Assembly (NCBI GenBank): GCA_963793025.1
Contig: CAWBYL010000009.1
Location: 372,001-436,000, forward strand
Direction of reading: 5' to 3'
Source: CAWBYL01 sp963793025
GTDB taxonomy: Bacteria > Actinomycetota > Acidimicrobiia > Acidimicrobiales > Acidimicrobilacustridaceae
DNA length: 64,000 nucleotides
In this document: positions 7,869 to 16,089 of the stretch, in pieces
Numbering within the stretch: position 1 is the first letter of the stretch
How the letters are laid out: the number at the start of each line of letters is the position of its first letter
Notes under the pieces: generated by a model
The model's input: only the letters and a program-made list of their open reading frames with translations
Database searches by the model: none
What the model was told of the DNA's origin: nothing
Translations under genes and position numbers: made by a program

Positions 7869-9806
7869 ATGACCGACGACCACAACCCGTACGCCGGCGA
7901 GCCCTTCGCCGACGACGACGAGACGATCGCCGCCGCCCTGGAGGACGTCAGCATCCCGACGCTGCTCCTGGCGTGTGTGCACATGACCGGTGACCTGTCG
8001 GTCATCCGTGGCTCCCTCGCACCCCACATGCTCGTCATCAACGAGGTGCAGGGGTTCATGACCGAGGAGGAGAAGGCCGAGGCCCGGACCCTCGCCCTCG
8101 GCATCATCCGCGACTTCCGCGACAGCGGGTGCCAGCTCCCGCCCCCTCCCAGCGAGACCGACATCCGCGAGATGATGGCCTGGCTGTGCTGCGAGGAGGT
8201 ACCCGACGAGTACATCCCGATGCTCCTCGAGGAGATGGAGCTCGACGGGACCGACGCCCGCAAGGTGGACATCGAGATCGACGACGCCGCCAAGGCGTCG
8301 TTCCCCGTCGTGGTGATCGGGGCCGGTGAGTCGGGCCTGCTGGCGGGCATCCGCCTCCAGGAGGCGGGCATCCCCTACACGATCATCGAGAAGAACGCCG
8401 GCGTCGGTGGCACCTGGTACGAGAACAGCTACCCGGGGGCCCGGGTCGACGTGGGGAACCACTTCTACTGCTACTCCTTCGAACCCAGCGACCACTGGAC
8501 CGAGTACTACGCCCAGCAACCCGAGCTCCAGAAGTACTTCGACGACGTGATGCGCCGCCACGGGATCGAGCGCCACATCCGCTTCGAGCACGAAGTGGTC
8601 GCCGCCCGCTGGGACGACGAGGGCGGCAGGTGGGACGTGACCGTGCGCACACCGTCGGGCGACCTCGAGCACCTCAGCGCCCGGGCCGTGATCTCCGCGG
8701 TGGGCCAGCTCAACCGGCCCAACCTCCCCGACATCTCCGGGCGCGACGACTTCGCCGGTCCGTGGTTCCACTCGGCCCAGTGGGACCATTCCGTCGACCA
8801 CCGCGGCAAGCGGGTCGCCCTCGTCGGCGCCGGGGCCAGTGGGTTCCAGATCGCCCCGACGATCGCACCCGACGTGGCCCGCCTCACGGTGTTCCAGCGC
8901 ACGCCCCAGTGGATGTTCCCCAACCCGAACTACCACGCCAAGGTCGGACCCGGCGTGCAGTGGGCCCTGCGCCACCTGCCCTTCTACGGGCGCTGGTATC
9001 GGTTCCTGATCCTGTGGTCGGCCTGCGACAAGGGCCTCGAGGGGGCGCGGGTCGATCCCGACTGGCCGGATCAGGAGCGCTCGGTGAGCGAGGGCAACGA
9101 GCAGACCCGGCAGATCTTCACCGACTGGATCACCAGCCAGATCGGGGACGACGCCGAACTGCGGGCCAAGGTCGTCCCCGAGTACCCACCCACCGCCAAG
9201 CGCACCCTTCAGGACAACGGCAGCTGGCTCGGCGCACTGACCAGGGACAACGTCGAGCTGGTGAACATCGGCATCGACCACATCGAGGCCGATGCCATCG
9301 TGACCGCCGACGGGCAGCGCCACGAGGTCGACGTCATCGTCTACGCCACCGGCTTCCAGGCCAACCGGTTCTTGTGGCCGATGGACATCACCGGACGCAC
9401 CGGGCGGACGCTGCGCGAGGTCTGGGGGGAGCGACCCAAGGCCTACCTCGGCATCACCGTCCCCGAGTTCCCCAACCTGTTCTGCATGTACGGGCCGGGC
9501 ACCAACCTGGCCCACGGCGGGAGCCTGATCTTCCACTCGGAGTGCCAGATGCGCTACATCACCGGTTGCCTCGAGGCCCTCATCGAGCAGGACCGCAAGG
9601 CCATGGAGCCCCGCCCCGACGTGCACGAGGCCTACCACGAGCGGGTGCAGAAGGAGCTCGAGGGCCTGGTCTGGTCGAGCCCCACGGTGGAGCACTCGTG
9701 GTTCAAGAACCCCGAGGGCCGGATCTACACGCTCTCGCCCTGGCGCCTCGTCGACTACTGGGGATGGACGAAGGAACCCGATCTCGACGACTTCGTGCTC
9801 ACCTGA
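7869..9806 (+). CDS. FAD-dependent Baeyer-Villiger-type monooxygenase with N-terminal extension (HAPMO-like)
   Basis: This 645-residue flavoprotein should insert oxygen next to a ketone carbonyl using NADPH and FAD. The FAD Rossmann motif GAGESG is at 151-156 and GGTWYENSYPGAR at about 180-192. The fingerprint FAGPWFHSAQWD at 295-306 exactly fits FxGxxxHxxxW of type I Baeyer-Villiger enzymes. The first about 140 residues form an extra helical domain, as in 4-hydroxyacetophenone monooxygenase. The ketone substrate is unknown. The ATG at 7869 follows GGGGGAAG; an upstream in-frame start at 7830 is less likely. The gene is preceded by a palindromic operator. Confidence 0.9.
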   Translation: MTDDHNPYAGEPFADDDETIAAALEDVSIPTLLLACVHMTGDLSVIRGSLAPHMLVINEVQGFMTEEEKAEARTLALGIIRDFRDSGCQLPPPPSETDIREMMAWLCCEEVPDEYIPMLLEEMELDGTDARKVDIEIDDAAKASFPVVVIGAGESGLLAGIRLQEAGIPYTIIEKNAGVGGTWYENSYPGARVDVGNHFYCYSFEPSDHWTEYYAQQPELQKYFDDVMRRHGIERHIRFEHEVVAARWDDEGGRWDVTVRTPSGDLEHLSARAVISAVGQLNRPNLPDISGRDDFAGPWFHSAQWDHSVDHRGKRVALVGAGASGFQIAPTIAPDVARLTVFQRTPQWMFPNPNYHAKVGPGVQWALRHLPFYGRWYRFLILWSACDKGLEGARVDPDWPDQERSVSEGNEQTRQIFTDWITSQIGDDAELRAKVVPEYPPTAKRTLQDNGSWLGALTRDNVELVNIGIDHIEADAIVTADGQRHEVDVIVYATGFQANRFLWPMDITGRTGRTLREVWGERPKAYLGITVPEFPNLFCMYGPGTNLAHGGSLIFHSECQMRYITGCLEALIEQDRKAMEPRPDVHEAYHERVQKELEGLVWSSPTVEHSWFKNPEGRIYTLSPWRLVDYWGWTKEPDLDDFVLT

Positions 9807-9833
9807 CCACCGGGCTCGAACCGGCCCCGCCGT

Positions 9834-10778
9834 TCAGCCGCCCCGGGGGTAGCGCTCGGCCAGCTCGGCGATCACGTCCAAGCACTCGCGGGCGCACTCC
9901 TCGATGACGTCGGCGATGGGGCGCACGGCCTCGATGCGGCCAACCACCTGACCGCCGAACGCCAGCCCCGCGCTCAGGTCGCCCTCGAAGTAGACCGCCT
10001 TGTGGTCGACCATGGCGCCCATGGCGTTGCGCTCGGTGTCGAACTCGTAGGACTCGCTGACCTCGGTGCGCAACACCCGCAGGGCGGGGGCGGCGTGGCG
10101 GTTCAACATCACCGTTCCCGTCTCCGGCGCATCCACGATCGCCTGCTTCCAGTTGTGGTGGATCGGCGACTCCGCGCTGGCCACCATGCGGGTGCCCATC
10201 TGAACGCCCTCGGCCCCGAGGGCGAAGGCGGCCGCCATCGTGGCTCCGTCGAGGAACCCCCCGGCGGCGATGATGGGCACGTCGACCCGGGAGGCCACGA
10301 GCGGCAACAGGACCATCGTGGAGACGTCGCGCGGGTTCTTGAACCCCCCGCCCTCCGCCCCTTCCACCACGAGGCCGTCGACTCCGGCATCCACCGCCTT
10401 CAGGGCGGCGTGCAGCGACGGCACGACGTGGAAGACGGTGAGGCCGGCGTCCTTCAACAGCTTGGTGTACTTGTTGGGGTCGCCGGCCGAGGTGGTCACG
10501 AAGCGCACGCCCTGGGCGATCACGAAGTCGATGATGCTGGGATCCCGGACGAAGGCCTGGGCGATGTTCACGGCGAAGGGCCGCCCGGGGGCGAGGTCGG
10601 CCATCAGCGCGATCTCCCGGCGGGCGGCGTCGAGGTCGCCTGACGAGGTCTCGATCATCCCGATGGCCCCGGCGTTGGCCACCGCCGAGGCCAGCTGCGA
10701 CCTCGAGATGTACCCCATCGGCGCCTGGAGGATCGGCACCTCGCAGCCGATCAGGTCGGTGATCCGGTTCTGGAACAT
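9834..10778 (-). CDS. Nitronate monooxygenase / FabK-like FMN enzyme
   Basis: The product (314 aa) is an FMN-binding TIM barrel of the 2-nitropropane dioxygenase family. The N-terminus (PILQAPMGYIS) and the phosphate-binding PIIAAGGFLDG region (about 190-200) are characteristic. Typical class I nitronate monooxygenases have a catalytic histidine in the motif AGGH; here the position reads EGAEGGGFKN, so the histidine is missing. The protein may therefore act on another substrate, for example as an enoyl reductase-like or propionate-3-nitronate-independent enzyme. It is convergent with the monooxygenase gene. The ATG at 10778 is the family-consistent start. Confidence 0.82.
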   Translation of the reverse strand: MFQNRITDLIGCEVPILQAPMGYISRSQLASAVANAGAIGMIETSSGDLDAARREIALMADLAPGRPFAVNIAQAFVRDPSIIDFVIAQGVRFVTTSAGDPNKYTKLLKDAGLTVFHVVPSLHAALKAVDAGVDGLVVEGAEGGGFKNPRDVSTMVLLPLVASRVDVPIIAAGGFLDGATMAAAFALGAEGVQMGTRMVASAESPIHHNWKQAIVDAPETGTVMLNRHAAPALRVLRTEVSESYEFDTERNAMGAMVDHKAVYFEGDLSAGLAFGGQVVGRIEAVRPIADVIEECARECLDVIAELAERYPRGG

Positions 10779-10905
10779 GCCCGGCAGCCTGCCACGCCGG
10801 TCTGGGTCGGGAGACCCACGGAGGACAGGTGCGGGAAAGGAAAGCTTCACCGAGTCGACGCGGCCGGGGTGTCAAGCGCGCCGAGGGCACCGCCGATGGC
10901 TGGTG

Positions 10906-11565
10906 ATGCCCTCCGAGATCGTGACCGTCGAGCACCTGAACATCGAGGTGACCTTCACCTTGGGACCGGCCCGACCGGCGGAGATCGCCGTCGTCTACGA
11001 CGGGACCAAGGCCCCCGTCGAGCTGTTCTCCCACCTCGCGGCGGTGGGTTTCCCCGGCCTCGTCCCCCAACCTCCCCCACCCGAGGCCATCGACTGGTCC
11101 CACTCGACCGGTTCGCCCGACGAGGCGCCTCAGGTCCGGCCCTACCGGGCGGCCTCGAGCACGCAGTACAGCGGTCCGATCGACCAGCACAACCGAGCCG
11201 TCGACGCCGCCCACCTCATCGTCGAGCGCCTGGTCGCGGCGGGCACCCACGTCGAGGCGCCCCCGCCGAAGCCCCTGCGCGGACCCACGCCACCGTCGGG
11301 CCCACGCGTCGACGTCGAGATCGTCGCCGACGCCGGCCACGCGGCGAGGCTCCGAACCGCGCTCGAGGGCTACGGCGTGATCGTGGAGGACGGCCCGACG
11401 GTCTGGACCGCCAAGATCCGCTACCGCGGCGTCGCTTCCGAGACCCAGCACCGCGCCGTGCGGTTCGTGGTGGCCACCTCCCCCGAGGGCGAACGTTCCC
11501 TGATGCGGGCGCTGTCGACCCAACCGGTCAGGTCGGTCACCACCCTCGAGGCGAAGTCCGCCTGA
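10906..11565 (+). CDS. Hypothetical protein, no recognised family
   Basis: I do not recognise this 219-residue protein. The N-terminal part (about 1-60) contains IVTVEHLNIEVTFTLGP and an Asp/Glu-rich beta pattern, the middle (about 55-135) is proline-rich and probably disordered, and the C-terminal part (about 140-215) looks like an alternating alpha/beta fold ending in RSVTTLEAKSA. No signal peptide or membrane segment is seen. The ATG at 10906 was taken as start; the region before it overlaps no other gene and has no clear ribosome site. Codon use is like that of its neighbours. Confidence 0.6.
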   Translation: MPSEIVTVEHLNIEVTFTLGPARPAEIAVVYDGTKAPVELFSHLAAVGFPGLVPQPPPPEAIDWSHSTGSPDEAPQVRPYRAASSTQYSGPIDQHNRAVDAAHLIVERLVAAGTHVEAPPPKPLRGPTPPSGPRVDVEIVADAGHAARLRTALEGYGVIVEDGPTVWTAKIRYRGVASETQHRAVRFVVATSPEGERSLMRALSTQPVRSVTTLEAKSA

Positions 11566-11577
11566 CGGGGCGCGATC

Positions 11578-12006
11578 TCAGTCCGTGCGGGCCTCGATGT
11601 TCTGGAGCCGGAGCTGACCAGTGGCCACCAGGCGCCCGTCCGAGGACCGGGTGATGTCGACCGTCCAGAGCTGCTGTGTACGGCCCTGGACGATCGGGAT
11701 GGCCACCACGTCGACCCGCCCCTCCTTCATCGAGGCCAGGAAGTGGGTGTTGTTGTTCACCCCGACGACGATCTGACCCCGGTCGCGAACGGCCACACCG
11801 GCGCCGATGCTCCCGACCATCTCCACCGCGGATGCGTAGACGCCACCGTGCACGATGCCGAAGGGCTGATGTTGGTCCGGGCCGAGGTCGATGTGGCCGG
11901 TCACGCGGGTGCCACTCACCTCGTCGAGCACCAGCCCCGTCGCCGCCATGAAGGCGGTCTGGTCCAGGGGCCCTTCGAAATCGAGGGAATCGCGGCCGGT
12001 GCTCAC
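11578..12006 (-). CDS. PaaI-family hotdog thioesterase
   Basis: The 142-residue protein is a single-hotdog thioesterase of the PaaI/YdiI type. The active-site segment QPFGIVHGGVYASAVE (about 50-65) has the HGG motif with the catalytic acid after it. Members hydrolyse aromatic or medium-chain acyl-CoA. Translation starts at the GTG at 12006, which overlaps the stop codon of the upstream membrane-protein gene (GTGA), so the two are translationally coupled. The substrate is not predictable from sequence alone. Confidence 0.82.
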   Translation of the reverse strand: MSTGRDSLDFEGPLDQTAFMAATGLVLDEVSGTRVTGHIDLGPDQHQPFGIVHGGVYASAVEMVGSIGAGVAVRDRGQIVVGVNNNTHFLASMKEGRVDVVAIPIVQGRTQQLWTVDITRSSDGRLVATGQLRLQNIEARTD

Positions 12007-12335
12007 CGGGCGGCCTTGCGGTCCGACAGGACGTAGGACGCGGCGGCCGCGGCACCGGCGACGGTCAGGACCGACGGCCACGCCCCGATCTTCTTGGCCA
12101 ACGGGTGCGAGGCGCCGAACCCTCCGAGATAGACCAGCGACAGGGCCACCGTGGTGGCCGGGCCGGCGGTGCGCAGCCAGGTGCGGCCGGCCGCCAACCC
12201 GCCGGCGGCGAGCACGGCACCGCCCAGTGGTCGGATTCCGGTCTGACGGGCAACGAGGTAGCCGCCGACCAGCGAGGCGGCGACGACGGGAGCAGTGCGC
12301 CGAGGAGCGAGGACGGCGGTGAGGGGAGAAGCCAT
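12003..12335 (-). CDS. Small membrane protein of unknown function
   Basis: This 110-residue protein has about three hydrophobic segments (near 16-30, 38-50 and 62-75, with a fourth possible at 86-103) separated by Arg/Lys-containing turns, and no catalytic motif. It is probably an inner-membrane protein. It forms an operon with the thioesterase behind it by a four-base overlap. TACGGT six bases before the ATG suggests a leaderless transcript. The gene is divergent from an HxlR regulator, which may control it. Confidence 0.6.
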   Translation of the reverse strand: MASPLTAVLAPRRTAPVVAASLVGGYLVARQTGIRPLGGAVLAAGGLAAGRTWLRTAGPATTVALSLVYLGGFGASHPLAKKIGAWPSVLTVAGAAAAASYVLSDRKAAR

Positions 12336-12341
12336 GGCCCG

Positions 12342-12347
12342 ACCGTA
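12342..12347 (-). promoter_or_regulatory. Candidate -10 box (TACGGT) for leaderless membrane-protein gene
   Basis: TACGGT lies six bases upstream of the ATG at 12335 with no ribosome-binding sequence between them. Confidence 0.5.
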
Positions 12348-12387
12348 GCGGTGCGGGAGGACCAGCGCATCCTATGACGCAACCCTC

Positions 12388-12393
12388 TACGCT
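12388..12393 (+). promoter_or_regulatory. Candidate -10 box (TACGCT) for leaderless hxlR-type gene
   Basis: TACGCT lies six bases upstream of the ATG at 12400, without a Shine-Dalgarno sequence. The matching arms CCAGCG (12362-12367) and CGCTGG (12390-12395) flank the promoter and could be a loose operator. Confidence 0.5.
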
Positions 12394-12399
12394 GGACCC

Positions 12400-12915
12400 A
12401 TGCAACGGGTCAGCTTCGAGGACATGAACTGCTCGGTCGCCCAGTGCCTGGAGGTCGTGGGCGAGTGGTGGTCCCTGCTCATCGTCCGCGACGCGCTCAT
12501 CGGCGTGTCCCGCTTCGACGAGTTCCAGTCCCGGCTGGGCATCTCCCGGAACGTCCTCAACGACCGCCTCTCCCGCCTGGTCGCCGAGGGCGTCCTGCAG
12601 AAGGTGCCCTACCAGCACCACCCTCCCCGCTACGACTACCGCCTCACCACGAAGGGCCGCGAGCTGTGGCCGGTGCTGAACGCCATGCGCGAGTGGGGTG
12701 ACCGTTGGGCGGCACCGGACGGTCCGCCGGTGGAGCTCGTGCACCGGCCCTGCGGGCACGAGATCTCGGCCGAGCTGCGCTGCAGCGCCTGCGGTGAGGT
12801 GCTCGAGCAGCGTGACCTCCGGCTCGTTCCCGGGCCCGGTGCGGCCGAGGAGGGTTCGTTCCTCGACCGCGACCGGCCGACGCGCCAGACGGTTCCGGTG
12901 CGCCGGTCCCGATGA
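12400..12915 (+). CDS. HxlR-family winged-helix transcriptional regulator
   Basis: The 171-residue protein has the HxlR core: a conserved CSVAQCLEVVGEWWSLLIVRDAL segment (about 10-32) whose cysteine often senses redox or reactive electrophiles, then the recognition helix GISRNVLNDRLSRLVAEG (about 47-64) and the wing. A C-terminal extension (about 120-171) has Cys-x-x-Cys (RCSACGE, about 127-133) and a preceding CGHE, suggesting a small metal site not present in all members. Its stop overlaps the start of the tag gene by four bases, so both are co-translated. It may also govern the divergent membrane-protein operon. Confidence 0.87.
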   Translation: MQRVSFEDMNCSVAQCLEVVGEWWSLLIVRDALIGVSRFDEFQSRLGISRNVLNDRLSRLVAEGVLQKVPYQHHPPRYDYRLTTKGRELWPVLNAMREWGDRWAAPDGPPVELVHRPCGHEISAELRCSACGEVLEQRDLRLVPGPGAAEEGSFLDRDRPTRQTVPVRRSR

Positions 12916-13550
12916 CCGACTGGAGCGGGATCGAGGCCGTCCCCGGCGACGACGGCCGGGCCCGGTGCGGCTGGGCGACGAGCACGACGGACTACATCGC
13001 CTACCACGACGACGAATGGGGTCGCCCCGTCGTGGACGACGACCGTCTGTACGAGAAGCTGTGCCTCGAGGGCTTCCAGTCCGGCCTGTCGTGGCTCACC
13101 ATCCTGCGCAAGCGCGACGGCTTCCGGGCCGCGTTCGCCGGCTTCGATCCCGAGGCCGTGGCCGCCTTCGGGCCGGCCGACGTCGAGCGCCTGTTGGGCG
13201 ACGCGTCGATCGTGCGCCATCGCGGCAAGATCGAGGCCACCATCGCCAACGCCGCGGCCACCCTGGCCGTCCAGGACGACCTGGGTTCCCTGGCCGCCCT
13301 GGTGTGGTCCCACGAGCCCGCACGCGACGCCCGCCCCGTCCCGGTGCGGCTGGGTGAGGTGGCGTCCACCACGCCCGAGTCCACCGCGCTGGCCAAGGCC
13401 CTCAAGGGCTACGGGTTCCGGTTCATCGGCCCGACCACCGCCTATGCGGCCATGCAGTCACTGGGCGTGGTGAACGACCACCTGGCCGGCTGCCACGCCC
13501 GGGTCCCGTGCGACGCCGACCGGGCCCGCGCCACGATCCCGTCGCCCTGA
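12912..13550 (+). CDS. tag: DNA-3-methyladenine glycosylase I
   Basis: This 212-residue enzyme removes 3-methyladenine from alkylated DNA. Family features are clear: RCGWA at the N-terminus and YHDDEWGRPV (about 31-40), which carry the first zinc ligands, the helix-hairpin-helix-type core with LCLEGFQSGLSWLTILRKR, and HLAGCHARV near the C-terminus with the other zinc ligands. The ATG overlaps the stop of the HxlR gene (ATGA), so repair is tied to that regulator. Its stop lies 32 bases from the convergent TetR gene. Confidence 0.92.
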   Translation: MTDWSGIEAVPGDDGRARCGWATSTTDYIAYHDDEWGRPVVDDDRLYEKLCLEGFQSGLSWLTILRKRDGFRAAFAGFDPEAVAAFGPADVERLLGDASIVRHRGKIEATIANAAATLAVQDDLGSLAALVWSHEPARDARPVPVRLGEVASTTPESTALAKALKGYGFRFIGPTTAYAAMQSLGVVNDHLAGCHARVPCDADRARATIPSP

Positions 13551-13582
13551 CACCCGGACGCCCTGGACTCGGCCCGGCCGAC

Positions 13583-14248
13583 TCAGGCGACGGGGAGGTG
13601 GGGACGTGCCGTGGTGGAGGGTCCGGGCCGCAGAGGGCCGTTGAGCGGGGCCTCCAACACGCCGACCAGCACGTCGGTGAGGTTGGCGGCGAACGTGTCG
13701 CCGTCGATCTCCGGCGCTGAGCGCCGTTCGAGCACGCGAGCGCGCTCCGATGCCGCCACCGTCATCAACATGATCAACTCGACGACACGCTCGCGGCGGA
13801 GGGCGGGGCTGAGCGTGGTGAGGCGATCCTCGAGCAACGACAGAATGACGATCAGGCGCGGACCGGTGCCCGGCGCAGCGTCACGCCAGGTGCTGAAGCG
13901 GGGCGCGAGCTGAGCGACGATCCGGAGGTAGTCACGCCCGGACGGCGACGCCAGGTTGGCCAGGTACGGGATGACCAGGGCGGCGACGAGGTCCCGGTTG
14001 GGGGCGTCACGGCCGACCACCTCGAGCAGGTCGCCCCGAGCGTCGTCGGTGGGATCGCCGTGTCGGTTCAAGATGGCGTCGAGGACGCCGTCGCGTGAAC
14101 CGAAGTGGTAGTTCAGCGCCGAGACGTTGCGCTGTCCGGCGGCCTCGACGATCTCACGGGTCTGGACCTGGTAGAGCCCGCGCCGAGCGAAGAGCCGCTC
14201 CGCCTCCCGGAGGAGGGCCTCCCTGGTGGCGGTGGCGTCGCGGGGCAC
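13583..14248 (-). CDS. TetR-family transcriptional regulator
   Basis: The 221-residue protein has the TetR N-terminal helix-turn-helix (about 8-55, with TREIVEAAGQRNVSALNYHFGSRDGVL) and a divergent all-helical ligand domain. It is the second gene of an operon led by the LLM oxidoreductase gene, starting 12 bases after that stop. It probably represses this operon by binding the TACTAA...TTAGTA repeat upstream of the oxidoreductase. The ligand is unknown. The C-terminal tail is proline-rich. Confidence 0.88.
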   Translation of the reverse strand: MPRDATATREALLREAERLFARRGLYQVQTREIVEAAGQRNVSALNYHFGSRDGVLDAILNRHGDPTDDARGDLLEVVGRDAPNRDLVAALVIPYLANLASPSGRDYLRIVAQLAPRFSTWRDAAPGTGPRLIVILSLLEDRLTTLSPALRRERVVELIMLMTVAASERARVLERRSAPEIDGDTFAANLTDVLVGVLEAPLNGPLRPGPSTTARPHLPVA

Positions 14249-14260
14249 GGGCTCTCCGGA

Positions 14261-15499
14261 TCAGGCGATGGGGATGAGGGCGCCCGGGGGCAGCTGCGTC
14301 GGCCACTCCACGTCCTCGGGGAGCGGCTTGGAGAAGGTGCCGTACTTGGGCACCGCGGTCTCGCGGTAGTAGTCGGTCGAGTGCTTCCGGTCCTTGTCGA
14401 ACTCGGGGATGACCTTGTCACCGAACAGCTCGAGGCAGGCCAGGATCTCCTCGTGGTGCAGACCCTCGATGGGCAGACCGAAGGCCAGCTGGTCCATGCC
14501 GACGTCGCCCCATGCGGTGATCTGCTCGCAGACCTCGTCGGGCGAACCGACGAGCATGTACCCGCCCTCGATGAGGTTGTCGAGCAGCTCGTCGCTGTCC
14601 ATGCCCGACGCCTGGACGACGTCGAGGAGGGACATGGGCTTGGACGGCCAGGTGATGCCGTCCGTCGACTTGGGCATGGTGTCGTGGTACAGGTTCACCA
14701 TCGAGACCAGGTAGCCCCGGCCCTGGCGCAGGGCGATCTCACGGGCCTCTTCGCGGGTCTCGCAGCAGATCACCGAGTTGGTGATCATCACGTTGTCGTT
14801 CTTGAACTGGCCGATGGGCTCGGTGCAGTTGGCCACACCCTCCTTGTAGGCCTCGATGCGACCGCGCAGGGCGTAGATGGGCTCGAAGTTGAAGGCGATG
14901 GCGCCGATCCCCATCTCGCCCGCAGTCTTGAAGGTGGGCGGGTTGCCGCACGCCACCCAGATGGCCGGGTGGCCCTTGCCGTAGGGCTTGGGGAGGATGT
15001 TGTGCGGCGTGGGGACGGTGAAGGTCTCGCCGTGGAACTCGTAGTCGGTGAGCTCCCACATCTTCGGGATCTCGCGGACGACCTCGTTCCACTCCGGCTT
15101 GGTCGAGTCCTTGTCCATGATGTTGAAGGACTTCATCTCGTGGGAGCCGGCGCCCCGCCCGGTGCCGTACTCGAACCGGTTGTTGGTGAAGTGGTCCATG
15201 GTGGCCGCCCGCTCGGCGTACCGGACCGGGTGCTCCTTGCGCGGCGAGAGGCTGTTGATCGCCGTACCCAGATGGATGTAGTCGGTCTGGCTGGCGACGT
15301 AGCCGATCATGACCTCGGGCGCGGACAGCTGCGAGTACTCGGTCAGGGCGTGGTGCTCGCCGAACCAGCAGTACTTCCAGTTGTGCTTGTCGGCGAAGAT
15401 GGCGTACTCGGCCTCCCGCATGTACGACAGGTGCTGCATCTCGCTGTCGTGGGCCGCGGGACCCGGGATGTAGCCGTTGAGGAAGACGGCGAACTCCAT
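14261..15499 (-). CDS. LLM-class flavin-dependent oxidoreductase
   Basis: This 412-residue TIM-barrel protein belongs to the bacterial luciferase-like monooxygenases that use FMNH2 (or F420). Characteristic stretches are WFGEHHALTEYS (about 46-57), TGRGAGSHE near 118 and the C-terminal GSPDEVCEQI (about 335-344). It resembles enzymes annotated as limonene or alkane monooxygenases, but the substrate is not shown by the sequence. GGAGGCACCGCCA precedes the ATG, so the mRNA has a normal leader. It leads an operon with the TetR gene. An inverted repeat lies 46-66 bases upstream of its start. Confidence 0.9.
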   Translation of the reverse strand: MEFAVFLNGYIPGPAAHDSEMQHLSYMREAEYAIFADKHNWKYCWFGEHHALTEYSQLSAPEVMIGYVASQTDYIHLGTAINSLSPRKEHPVRYAERAATMDHFTNNRFEYGTGRGAGSHEMKSFNIMDKDSTKPEWNEVVREIPKMWELTDYEFHGETFTVPTPHNILPKPYGKGHPAIWVACGNPPTFKTAGEMGIGAIAFNFEPIYALRGRIEAYKEGVANCTEPIGQFKNDNVMITNSVICCETREEAREIALRQGRGYLVSMVNLYHDTMPKSTDGITWPSKPMSLLDVVQASGMDSDELLDNLIEGGYMLVGSPDEVCEQITAWGDVGMDQLAFGLPIEGLHHEEILACLELFGDKVIPEFDKDRKHSTDYYRETAVPKYGTFSKPLPEDVEWPTQLPPGALIPIA

Positions 15500-15544
15500 T
15501 GGCGGTGCCTCCAGTGTGGCGAACTCGATGGTGTGGCGACTTTG

Positions 15545-15565
15545 TACTAATGCTCACGCTTAGTA
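15545..15565. promoter_or_regulatory. Inverted repeat TACTAA-N9-TTAGTA, probable TetR operator
   Basis: Two perfect six-base arms are separated by nine bases, 46 bases upstream of the LLM oxidoreductase start. TetR regulators bind such sites over their own operon's promoter. The downstream TetR gene (13583-14248) is the obvious candidate. Confidence 0.55.
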
Positions 15566-15625
15566 ACGCAAGTGTGCCAGATGTCGCAGACCGGCGCACG
15601 TCGCCGACGCCAGGGCAGACCCGAC

Positions 15626-16051
15626 TCAGACGAGCTCACAGATCTCGTAGACCAATCGTCCGCCCTCGCCCACGGTCCCCTTCCCGACGGGCTGGAGCGC
15701 GTTCAGCCAGCGGTAGCGCTCGTCACCGCACTCGAACCGCATCGCCGCGGAAACCGGGCCCCGGCCGAGGCCACCGCTCCAGTCGGCCCGGCCCTCATAG
15801 GCCAGGTAGAGGACGACCCCGTCGTCGGTCTCGAGCGTCATGCGGATGTCGAAGGTGGCCACCCCGCTGGCGTCGACGGCGAGCCAGTCGGCCGCCGCCG
15901 CGCCCTTGAGGCTGGCGTTGACCCGGTCGCCCTCGAGACGGGCCTCCACGATCTCCTGGATGATGCGGGTGCCGGCCGGGGTCGCACCCAGCATGTGCAG
16001 CCCGTCCGAGGACGTCGTGAGGGTGAGCATGCCGAAGGGCTTGAGTTCCAT
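15626..16051 (-). CDS. DUF3237 family protein
   Basis: This 141-residue protein fits DUF3237, a small beta-barrel family of unknown function often found near flavin-dependent oxidoreductases. Family-like positions include TPAGTRIIQEIVEARLEGDRV (about 25-45), the acidic strand TFDIRMTLETDDGVVLYLAYEG and the closing RWLNALQPVGKGTV (about 115-128). No signal peptide is present. It is upstream of the LLM operon on the same strand, 126 bases away, and may share its pathway. The gene is divergent from the aminotransferase. Confidence 0.78.
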   Translation of the reverse strand: MELKPFGMLTLTTSSDGLHMLGATPAGTRIIQEIVEARLEGDRVNASLKGAAAADWLAVDASGVATFDIRMTLETDDGVVLYLAYEGRADWSGGLGRGPVSAAMRFECGDERYRWLNALQPVGKGTVGEGGRLVYEICELV

Positions 16052-16077
16052 GGCCGGATCATCGCGCGACCCACAGG

Positions 16078-16083
16078 TACCGT
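16078..16083 (+). promoter_or_regulatory. Candidate -10 box (TACCGT) for leaderless aminotransferase gene
   Basis: TACCGT stands six bases before the ATG at 16090 with no Shine-Dalgarno sequence. Confidence 0.5.
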
Positions 16084-16089
16084 CGTCCG

